64,000 nt of DNA, taken from Mugil cephalus. Taxonomy: Eukaryota; Chordata; Actinopteri; Mugiliformes; Mugilidae. Position numbers and translations under genes: made by a program. This document shows, in pieces, positions 53,926-64,000 of this stretch. The stretch lies in the NCBI RefSeq assembly GCF_022458985.1, contig NC_061782.1:14615172-14679171 (forward strand), in the 5' to 3' direction. Under the pieces are notes generated by a model. That model had not been told where the DNA came from. It saw nothing but the letters and a program-made list of their open reading frames with translations, and did no database searches. Position 1 is the first letter of the stretch, and the number at the start of each line of letters is the position of its first letter.

Positions 53926-54746
53926 ATTGTACTTAATAGGTGTGATATCCACATGTATTTTGGGGGAAAAAAAATAACAAAATTATTTGAAATCTTCTAA
54001 ATTTCCCTTTGATTCGTCCTGAATCTCTTTGGTCCAAACTAGATGGATGGTCCATCCGCCCGTGGTCCCCAGACGATGACTCCCATTGATTTTTGTGATC
54101 CTTTGACTTTTCCATTAACTTAATGTCTGTGTTTGTGAGTGAAACGCCTCGCAACAGTTTGAAGGACGGCCACAACATTCGCTGCACATGTTTAAGAGCC
54201 TCGTATGACAGCGTTTTAATCACTTGGGAGATCGTCAGATAGTCCATCCAGCGCCACCGTCAGGTCGAAATATCATCCAGCGCTCCTGTTAGGCAGAGAA
54301 ATGAATGACACTGCCATCAGCTATCCCTTGTGTCTATTTCTAATTAGCAAAAGTAAGCACGCTGATTAAGTTGAACATGGTATGAGCATTATGCCTTTTA
54401 CCACTGCGAGTGTGTAACCATGGTAATGTTGGCATTTAGCTCAAAGCCCGGGCACAAAGTGCCTCTAGCATAGCTTTAAACCCCTTTTATACAGTCAACT
54501 CAACACATTTTAATACTTTTAACACTCTGTTGAAACATTAGTTCAGGATTTTCTTTGATATCGTGAAAAATGTTCTTAATCTTCTTGATCCTGAGGCATC
54601 ACGCAGCCTCACCTGCAGCAGCCTTGAGAAGCTGTTCTTCAGTGATGTGGTCACAGTCTGATGGTCAATATCAACAAAAGCAGCAGCATCAAAAGCAACC
54701 CTGACTCTGAAATATGAATTAGAGCCAAACAGAATGTTACCTACCA

Positions 54747-54804
<58 letters not shown>
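54747..54804. repeat. (AC)n microsatellite
   Basis: Uninterrupted AC dinucleotides for nearly 60 bases. Confidence 0.97.
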
Positions 54805-54806
<2 letters not shown>

Positions 54807-57800
54807 CTATCCTCTTCTGCTTGTCACGTCTCTATAACCATGTCTCCCTGGATATCAAATCGACATGATTGTATAACAAGAGAGGAGATGTGTCTCATTG
54901 ATGGTTGCATGAAATCACCTTCGCTGTGTGTTGCTATGAAATGTGTGTGTGTGCGAGTGTGTGTGTGAGAGAGAGGGAGAGCAAGAGAGAGGGAAGTGGG
55001 GGTAGTGGCAGCAGCGGTGGCTTGGGGTGAGGTCCTGCCCTGATTTTCTCTGGAATTCCTTTGTTTTTAGAAGCCAGTAAGGGGAAACTAAATCTGTGTA
55101 GCCCGAGGGTCTCTGCTCCTTGAGAATTCTCCGCACACATCCCTCTGCTGCCATCTCTGATGGTTTTAGGGCTAGCTCCGTTTTCAAAGCTCAAAGCAGC
55201 CAAGGTGTTTTTCACCTTCCAGAGAAAGGAGTGGGAGAAAAAAAAAAAAAAAAGAAAAGAAAAAAAAGATGACTGCACCAGGCAAACCGTCTTGGGCCTG
55301 GAGGGACAGATGATAGTCAAACATAAATTTGCCCCATGTTTCAGAGCTACCGAAATGAAAGTGCAGTGTAGATCCTGTCACTCAGGGCACAGGAGATATC
55401 TTGAATATGCATGAAAACCGCAAGCAGACAGAGCCCTTTCTATATGTTTCTATAAAAACTAATAAGGCAAACTGTTGCCCTATGTTTTCTATTTTTAATG
55501 ATTCTCCTTTGCAAATGAATTAGTGTGTTTTAATTGTGCTTCGTGGCCACTTGAAGGCCGAGGCTGCTGCAGAAACGTTGTCAGCTGCTCCTGCGAGCTG
55601 AAAAATTTCACCTCGCATTCATGGCTCATTAAATCTGATAAACCGCGGGTAATGGTGTTAAAATTGTACAAAGGTATCTCCATTTGCTCTGTGCCACAAG
55701 TTTTCCGTGACCAGATCTCTATCTGGCGGGCTGTCGCTTTAAGTAACTAACTTCCACAAAGCAGAGCTTTTCCCTCGCGTTTGAAGGGGGCTCGTGTTGA
55801 GTGAGGGGGGAATTGAATAGGCTTGTTGCCTGCCTCTATTGAGCCGGCCTCATTCTTCCCCGTCTCCTGGAACGGTGGGTGTGGGGACTCGGGAGCAGGG
55901 AAGCGCCAGGGGAAAGGGGAGTAGGAGCAGGGCTGGGAGGTCTGGTCACGTGAGCAATAATGGTGTTCGTGCTGGTCTCTTTCAGGCTGTCACAGTAAAT
56001 CTGTTTGACTTGTCACTTTCTAAATCATTACGAAGGCTAAAAGCCTCTCTATTGGATTGCGGTGGAAGGGGGGAGGCAGTAGGTTTCCTTTGTGCCTTCT
56101 TGAAGATGATGATAATCAAGTTTGTTTTCTGGCCATCCTGCTGTGAGGCTATAATTAGCTCCCTTCTTCTCTGTTCTCATCATCATCTTTTTTTTTTTTT
56201 TTTTTTCTGTGTGTGTTGCTCTTCAAAGTGAAAACAAAGTAGGAGAGTTGGTCGCGCGGAGGTCACAAAGAGTTTTGTGCAGTGGCGCACAGATTCAGGG
56301 ACGAGGCTTGAGTGTTTTTCCAGCGCGTGTCCAGCTTTCCACTGTGTGAAAGAACACTTACGGTGGTTTGGTTCATGTGAGATCTCCCGTTCCTCCGTCG
56401 CATCGGTCAGGGTGAGAGTAACCGCTCGAGGTGCGTCTAAACTTGGAGTGTCACTTTCTGACCAGACTGGCTGCTGACTGACAGAAACATGACGGACGAG
56501 GTCTGGGCGATGTGACGCCAGAAGTCCGATGGCATCTCCTCTTTTTTTTTTTCTTTTTTTCCCTCTTGTTTCTGTTTTCTTTTCCCCTCCTCTCCTTTTT
56601 ACATGACATACATGTTCTCTGAGCCCCCCTCCCTCACTCCCTCCCTCCCTCTCTCTCTCTTGCCCCCCCCCTCCTCCCCTTCTTCTTTGGTGTGTGTGCC
56701 AGCAGCACTCATGCCTGGAACAGAGCGCCAGGGCAGACATCTGTCGCACAGCGTCCCTGATCTGATCTGCAACTTGAAGCATCGGGGTCACGAAGAGTAG
56801 CAGCCTCCCGTCCAGACTCTGTGGGATACAATCTGAGATCTTTGTGTTTTGGTCTCCCAACGTCTTTCCGTCTGTCTCATTAAAATTCACACACAGCCCA
56901 ACACCACCAGGGCATTGAGATGTTTGTTGCCTTCACCCAGGAAGCGTCTCTCCTTTTACGGCCAAACTGTTCAGGTGCGGTACAGGTGTATCGGGGACAT
57001 GCCAGTTTGATCCGGTTGCTCGTCAGCTGCGATCTTGTGCAGTTGATCTGAGGGGAGGAGTTTTTGACAGCTAAACCGGATCTCTGCGCCTGGGGCAACG
57101 CCATTAACGGCACAACTAATGACAGGGTGAATAAAAGGGTGTTAATTGGAGCTGTTCAGTTTTGTTAGAGAGCGTGCAACCGAGGCACGCAGAGTCTGCC
57201 AACTTTGATACTCCACGCACCTTTGTGAGGAATTAACGGCGGCGTATCGATCCCGCTCGCAGTTTTGACATTTATTGGTGTTGCAGTGGTGGCTTTTTCT
57301 TCAGAAGAGATGAGCGTATGCCAAGTGACAAGACGGGAAAATGCTGACGTCCCTGGGAAGTGGGACTGTGGTAATCAAAGGACCAGACCGATGTCTTCGT
57401 ATGGTTTAGCTCATTAGCCGTGCCATTGCATTTTGCATTTTCCAACGTTTTCGGATCGATTTCCTGCCTCCTGGGCGGTCATTTGTTTCTATTCATTCAA
57501 CTTGATTATGAAATTTAACTTGCAGGGGCTTGATTGAGACGGCTCATCCATCACAGTGCTGGTGCTTGGAGCGTTTAGTTGTGTAGTCTGAACGTAGTGA
57601 TGCGGTTAATGGAAGATGAGAAAGATGCTACAATTGAGATTTTTGAGAAAAAAAAAGCCTTTATAATGACAGAAATAACTAAATTTACATGCTCTGCTCA
57701 CGTTGCCTTTCTGAATTAATTTCCCGGCGGCTTAATATGAGCTTTTTGTAAAGTTTTGACGATGGTTCCCGAGCGCACGTTCGTTCTGCGATGAACTGTC

Positions 57801-59464
57801 GATGTTATAGAAGATTTAAGTCCCAGCAGAAAGTTTAAAAAAATCAATCTAAAAGCTTGTGGTCTTTTGAAATGTGTTGGTAGCTGTTGTAAAGTGTGAC
57901 ATGTACGTAATGGGCTCAACGCGCAAAACCGCCGGTCTGACAATCACGCTGAGCTGTCTCTTTGTTTTCACTTCTTGATTCGCTCTGACATTGCGGCTGT
58001 GTTTTCTGTTACAGAGAGGAAGGAGTTGTTTTGCCCTAACAAATCATTACTGTCCTATCCGCCCTGTCAACATCATTTTCAGTCGACACACATGTGGTTA
58101 GCTGTAGCGTCGGCTAGGGGTAGTTACACTAATATTGTAGAAGGGAAGGAATTCACAGCCGTCGCAGCCTACTGTAATGCAATTCTTTAGCCCGGAAACG
58201 GCATCACCTCAGCCGAGCTCCAATCATGTGCCATGTTTTCCAACCTGGGATGTGATCGCTGGAGGAAATCAGAGATGTGGGCACTGACTGAGAGGTCTCC
58301 AAAACCACAAACAGGTGTGGTTCTTTAAGATAAAGCGGTATTTGATTAGCTCAAAGCCTCGGCTTTCCAAAGCCTCCGAGTCACACAGAGTATGAAGCTG
58401 CTTTGATTCAGCTCATCTCGTGTGACTCAGCAGAATCACAGTCAGAGTCAGAAGCGAACATGTGTGACAAGTAGATTAGTCCCCTTTATCACGTCTGCTC
58501 CCTTTCAGAATGAATATCTTAACATCTTGTTTACTTAGTATGAATCCCTGAGATGGAAATCAGGCCGAGATAAGATACATGGCAGACGCGCCTGTTATCT
58601 TTGGAAAGATAATTGACCTGTGACACTTTATTGGCAGGAGCCCAAGCCCACAGCGACTCCACGATTTGAATGTAAATGCTTCTTCCAAGTAAGGCTGAAA
58701 ATAAATATTTACGTATCGACATTATAAAGAGTTCAATTTGCTGAGCTATTACACTGCACACGCTCCACTGTATAGATAGAGTCCTTCAGCATTAATACTG
58801 GCGCTGGTTTAAGATTAGAGCAGATCATGTGCGGCCTGACACACTCGTGGCCACTTTAAAGACATTAAAAAAACGTTCTACGCTGCAGATTTCAAATAGC
58901 ATTTCACTAAGTAAATATTAACTGGCTGGCTTTATGCATTTATTCAGTACACTTATATTATCATAGTCAAAGCTCACAGTATGCTTACACTGTATAAATC
59001 GCTCCTTCATACATCCAGGTTGGCACCGTTGTAATGCATGTTATCACAGCTGAAATGAGATACATTATGACTTATCTTCCGTGAATATGTTTAGAGCCTT
59101 TAAGGGTGATATCTTCTTTTATTGATTTTTGATTAGTTGATTAGTCCTTTCAGGAGGATGGAAAGGGCTCACGACTGACTCCTACAGCCAAAACCATGGG
59201 AAGGATTTCACAGATTATTTGCACAGGTGTTAGAGTTCTTCAGAGGAAGCTTTCTTCTTGCACCACCATGGTGCTGACACTCTTGATTTAGAGTTAAATG
59301 TTTTGACAGATTGTTGTAAAATGTGGTGCACGCGTTCTTTTGGGATGAATTGTGCAGAATTTCATCAAGCCTGTACTTTTCCTCTGGCATCTCCTTTAGA
59401 TCGCAGTTTCAAACACCTGCAAAACAAATGCCATCCACGCTGGTCTCGCCTACACTTCGTTGCT
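54805..59464. other. Probable intronic or intergenic sequence
   Basis: No gene is recognised. The longest reading frame of the window (56183-56890, minus) is low-complexity and judged spurious. An E-box CACGTG occurs at about 55948 in unique sequence. T or A runs occur near 55240 and 56188. Confidence 0.5.
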
Positions 59465-59585
59465 AGTTAGCAAACCTCAGCATGCTAACAAGCTAAGCAT
59501 TAGCGTATTACCAGTGTCATTGTCGGCATGGTGATGTTAGCATATACAGCTCAAAGCGCTCTGTGCAGCCTCACAGAGCCGGTCG
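59465..59585. repeat. Dispersed repeat with TTAGC-type motifs
   Basis: cagcatgctaacaagctaag and gttagcatatacagctcaaagcgc ... cagcctcacagagc match the pattern of a common fish dispersed repeat. A shorter piece of the same family is at about 54425-54480 (ggcatttagctcaaagcc). Confidence 0.6.
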
Positions 59586-62500
59586 ATTGATCAGCCAATC
59601 ATTTCAGCACAACATGAAAGTATGTCTCTTTTAATGCACGAATAAGAACATTCAAAGAGGCATGCGTCCTATATCCTAGTGCATGCTGCTCACTTTCACA
59701 CCTAAACCTTTCCACCCGTTCCTCTCTCGGTGTCCCTCTCTGTGTTTCTGCTGTGCAGCAGCCTTGAAAATCAGTTTTATAGCGACGACAGGCAAGGTCG
59801 CACCAGCGAAACAGGACGGTGCGAGTGAGAGGGCGGGGGCAGCGCCGAGAGTGGCTGTGGGAGAAAGCGGCGACGGAGGGTGGCCGAAGGAGAAGTGGGG
59901 GGCGGTGAGGAAGGAAGGGAAAGTGTGTGGCGCTGCAGCTCTGATGGTATACCACCCGCTACTCGGCTGCAGCTACAAATCAAACAGAACCGAGTCGCTC
60001 CTGGCGCCGCGCCATCACACTGATCACTGGCACACAGAACCCCGTCAAAACCATCTTGATGGGTAATTAGGGACACTCTATCATTTCTGCTATCACTTAG
60101 CCGCAGCACTTACGCAGTCTAGGATGTGTGTGATGCGTGTGCGTGCGGCAGCCGAAGCCGTGTGATCGGTATAAAAAGACGGTGCGAGTGCATTTTACAC
60201 AGCGCAGCGCTAGCTGGGTGGTAGGCTTCGAGATGGAGGGATCTTGGCTGATCCCTTAAAGTCAGTCCAAAGCAGTAAATTCTAACCCGACTCTGGTGTG
60301 TGTGTGTGTGCGTGTGTGTGTTCAGTCATCCTTGCATCCACGCGCGGGGCTGTGTGTAACCTTGTGCTTGTTTTAAAGGTTAGCAGCAGTGTTACTGTTC
60401 TCTGTGAGTGTCGCTGATGCACATCATGTCCTGGATGACTTTGACCAGACAGGCCTTGCAGCTTTACAGAGCGAGCCAGAGCAGAGAAGACAGACTGTGT
60501 CTCTCTCGCTGTGTGTGTATTATGCGGGTCTGTTTAAGGCTCAAAGTAAAAAGAAGAAGAAGAAGAAGAAGAAGAAAAAAAAAAAAGCAACTTGGCAAGC
60601 TGTTTCCCCCTGTGATTTAAACATTTAGAATTTTCCCATTAACCCTCATCACTCACAAGAAGACCTCTGCTAAAATGCCTACTTTTACACTTACGCTGTG
60701 TGCAATTTTGCAATTTGTCCTGTTATTATCCTAATTTGCGCAAGTGAAAATGAGAGAAAGGGAGAGCACATTGTGTGCCCTTTGATTAAGTGGGATGTTT
60801 GAATGTGGGTCCTCCACCTTCAAGAGAGATTTGATACTTGAGGGGTTGAAGTGTTTTTGATGGAAACTCCATTAATGATTGATAACAGGAGGAGAGCGGT
60901 TATCTCCCTGCTCCAGTGCCATCAATTATTAAAAGCTCTCTCCTTGCATTTTGGTGGCACATAAAATATCCGTTGCCATCCGGAAATCTTGAGTTGATAG
61001 TAACTGTTGAAGGAATTCAGGGTTTGCACTGATTTGGGGTTTTAGAGGTAAAAATCATTCCTGACATTTCTCCTTGACAGTATCACAAGTTTATATTTAT
61101 CTGATTGAATAAAAATGTATCTGGAATGTTTCGGTTACTTTTAGATATTTGATTTTGATGCAAGGCAGAAAATTGTAACGAACCGATGCCAACTGAGCAT
61201 CATGCCAAAATAACCTGAAGGAACATTTGACAGTTCATTGCAGCCTCCGGTCCAGCTGATTCCGTGCCAGAACACGACTGCTCTCATGCATATCTTGGCT
61301 TTGTCTTGAGATGGTTTCGTGCCACGCAGCGTCCAATTTAATAGCCGGAAAGGATCCAGTCCGTATTCGCGGTGAGAATCTCACACGCGCGCGCCACATG
61401 TCGAGTACGATGTCGGAGGACTGGGTCGATGGCTGCAGCGATGCCGGAGATTCGTGTCAGCCAGCGTGCGAGTGCGTGTCAGCGCGGCGGTGGAAGTTCT
61501 CCCCGCCGCTGAGCGCTGATTTGAGCCGCGTGGAGACGAGCTGACAGGCCTGCAGGCTTCTCCGTGTCACCGCCAAGGTTCCCATCAGTCCAGGCGTGGG
61601 GAATTCTCTCCGAAAGAGCCGCTGTACTTCCACACAGGAGACCTGATTAAGCCTTTATGCTGCGTGTGGCAGCCTCAGAGCGGCGCGTCGGGCCACTCTG
61701 CTCAAAAGTGCTCCAAGGCCGCTTCGAGGCACGCGAGAGTAGATGTTTTCACAAGACTTCAAGTGGCTGTGGAGCCTTACTCCACGCCAAGGTAATGATT
61801 ATTGACTTGCATACATGCAGAGAATGCCTGGGAGCGCTTCTGTTGAACGGCGCTCTGTTTTTGCATCATCTGAGTGACACCCTCATTTACTGGTGTCAAT
61901 ATTGGAGTTATTCATTGACTGCAAATGGAGCCCTGCAGCACTGTCTCTGCGTTTTTTTCCCCCCCTTTTTTGTTCTTCACAGTAACAACAGCCTCAGTCT
62001 CTTAAGATGAGCTCAGGAAAAAAAAAAAAAAAACGATAAAAACATAAAAAAAAGATATGAAATGAACACCAGGGTGGAGGGGCGCGCTGATAGAACTGTG
62101 ACATTAAATGAAAAGAAACAAGAATGATGCGATAGCTGTTGTTATCCGCGCTCTAATCTCGGCGTCTCGTCGCGGCAGCAGCGAGGCACCGCGAGCTGCC
62201 CATCTTGTGTCAACAGCCGCGTATTTACATAAGCTGTTTCCTGTCGGCCGCGACTTCTGTCCTGAGAGGACCAGGCGCTGCAGCGGTGCGGCGGCGTGAT
62301 TAGATTTACAGATGGAGATTAATGTGAGCAGAGTTAATAGCACAAAGGCATAAATCACAAAGAAGAGGCTGGAAGCATTGTGCTTGACCTTTTGAATGGT
62401 GATAATGATGCCGGAGACAGATCCGCCCCTACTGGGACTGCGAGGGCCAGCGTGCCTGAGTTTAGACAACTCCCGTCAGAAATGGAAAATGTGCACGCAG

Positions 62501-63240
62501 GTGGGGTTAATGGGAGCGCCGGTCAGCACTGTGGAGCGGTTTGATGAAATGCGACAGCATGTATGACGCTGTCAGGACATCACGTGCTACAAAGTTAGTG
62601 AGAAACTGGAAACCAAACTGGACTGCGCGCACGGCTACAGGGTGATACTTGGCGCTCGGGCTCTTTCTTTAAGTGGGAAGTGAAACCTGTCTACCTGTCT
62701 GTCTGTATGTCCGTCTCCCTGTCTGTCCACGCGCCGCAGAGCATCAGCAGGGTTATTAGAATAGCCCTATGGCTGTCACTGATAAGGCCTGCATGTGTGC
62801 CGCCTCTGACAGCGCTGCTTGCCTGCGTGGCAAACACAAGTGGCCCCGGCCGGGGGATTACTGCCTGCTGCCATTTCTGCTGATGCCTTTCTTTATGTTA
62901 TCCTTTCCAGTCAGATGTGCTGCATTTGAATAACTCGGCTGATGTTGTAGAAATGGAACTCCTTGAAATCTCCACCTGCATACAAATGAAGGGGCGCGCG
63001 GACGACGCGCGCGCACACACGCGAGCAACGCATACTTTCTCGGTTTATTGGTCGCCATCTTTTCTTTCCCCCAGCCAGTGGCCATAACTGGTTATTTACA
63101 TGCTCTGTCACTTACTGGGAGGAGTGATGCTGATGGGTTAGGAGGCTCGCTAATCCACTCTGCTGCTGTCATTAGAGAGAAGCAAACAGACTATTACCAC
63201 CTCCTCCTCCTCTTTCTGCTCATCATAAGCCTGCCTGAAC
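59586..63240. other. Probable intronic or intergenic sequence, locally CpG-rich
   Basis: CpG-rich islands lie around 59770-60230, 61310-61560 and 62140-62300, but no recognisable coding exon. A TATAAAAA at 60170-60177 and an exon-like interval at 61638-61791 are treated as findings. An AAG then A run is at 60550-60586. Confidence 0.5.
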
Positions 63241-63241
63241 C

Positions 63242-63294
63242 TCACACACACACACACACACGCATGCACGTGCGCACACACACACACACACACG
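63242..63294. repeat. (CA)n microsatellite, interrupted
   Basis: Two CA runs separated by gcatgcacgtgcg. Confidence 0.93.
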
Positions 63295-64000
63295 GCTGTG
63301 ATGGAGAGGGCCTCTTGTTTCTTTAGCGCTGCTGAGTGGAGCCCTGCTTTGGTAATTGATCCTGTTTGGAACATGGGGAGGGGAGAGAAAGAGGGAGAGA
63401 GAGAGGGAGAGGGAGAGGGAGGCCCTAAGTGTTGTCAGTTTGCTGCATTAATTTTTCAACCATGGCCAGTGAGAGCGGAGGAGCGAGGAGGGGCCCGTCG
63501 CAGAGCTCACAGAGAGGAAACGTACTGTACCGAGCGCTGCCCACACTTCCATCGCTGTTTATCGGCGCTCATTCTAAAATAAGTTCCTTTCTGCGAGACT
63601 CAATTATGATTCAGCTGAGTTGTCTACTCGCTCCCGGCCGCCTGTTGATGACAAATTTGTTTTCCTCTGTCTCCTTTTCTTCTGCAGCTCATAAATAGCC
63701 TTCTGGTGGTTGTGTGACTTGTGCCTCTTTGTCTGGGTGTTTGTGCCTTCACACGATGTACAGTACGTACAGCTGATAATAGACAGGCCTCACTCTGTGC
63801 TTTCTGATCCCAGCTCTGGTCTGTGACTCACTCATGATGTCACCGGGGCCAGCAGATAAGGACGGAGAACAAAAGAAACCGTTGCAGACACTGTTTTTAT
63901 TTTTCCCACTGCTTCGCTGCCCACGAGTAGAATTTGCAGTTATTCCTGCAGTGTTCCTCGCAGCTCTCCCTTGTGTATCTGTCGTGTCAAACTACTCCTG

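Larger units (their letters stand above)
47399..54746. other. Probable intronic or intergenic sequence
   Basis: If a gene starts at 47.1-47.4 kb this is its first intron. I see no coding exon. Long frames such as 48074-48553 (minus) come from (AGG)n and proline-rich low complexity. T runs occur at 49379-49407, 51044-51062 and 51387-51416, and CAC-rich sequence at 51611-51640. Confidence 0.5.

Noticed and set aside
56183..56890. Longest reading frame of the window (235 codons, minus strand)
   Set aside because: It is made largely of Arg/Gly/Glu- and Lys-rich low-complexity sequence from CT-rich and poly-T tracts on the other strand, has no recognisable domain, and shows no supporting splice or promoter structure.
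59683..60066. Overlapping frames on both strands in a CpG-rich patch
   Set aside because: Open frames on both strands are expected from GC-rich composition; the residues are low-complexity Gly/Ala/Pro/Arg with no family match.

Overview
The window is vertebrate nuclear DNA, almost certainly from a ray-finned (teleost) fish. Genes are split by GT-AG introns, dinucleotide microsatellites are long, Tc1/mariner and CR1/L2-type retroelement debris is plentiful, and the coding content matches vertebrate proteins closely. It is not a bacterial or viral sequence.

Only the first 15 kb holds genes I can support. Positions 1-1888 carry the first four coding exons of a cytosolic inorganic pyrophosphatase (ppa1) on the minus strand; the gene runs off the left edge. 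About 3 kb of LINE fragments in mixed orientation separate it from a complete, head-to-head eif4ebp2 (4E-BP2, the translational repressor) on the plus strand: three coding exons at 4900-7117, then a roughly 2 kb 3'UTR. Next, also on plus, is a complete rps24 (ribosomal protein eS24) at about 11290-14850, with a 5'-TOP start, a one-codon first coding exon and tiny alternative 3' exons, one of only 3 nt.

From about 14.9 to 47 kb I find no recognisable gene: a repeat-poor, gene-desert-like stretch with a near full-length but broken Tc1-type transposon (32.8-33.9 kb), at least four fragments of a second Tc1-derived family, one inverted Tc1-like copy (25.5-26.2 kb), a hAT-like MITE, retroelement tails, microsatellites and two CTCF-like motifs. 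A CpG-rich block ending in a strong splice donor at 47398 looks like an untranslated first exon. In mammals a gene desert lies between RPS24 and ZMIZ1, so the plus-strand gene starting here may be zmiz1a, with 47.4-64 kb as its first intron. That is inference from gene order; no ZMIZ1 coding exon is in the window.

Functionally, eif4ebp2 and rps24 belong to one circuit: mTORC1 acts through 4E-BPs to control translation of TOP mRNAs such as rps24. The items most worth checking are a duplicated segment of about 0.45-0.5 kb shared by eif4ebp2 intron 1 and its 3'UTR, the rps24 splice choices that add zero, one or two C-terminal lysines, and an unrecognised 120-residue membrane-protein-like reading frame on the minus strand at 41452-41814.
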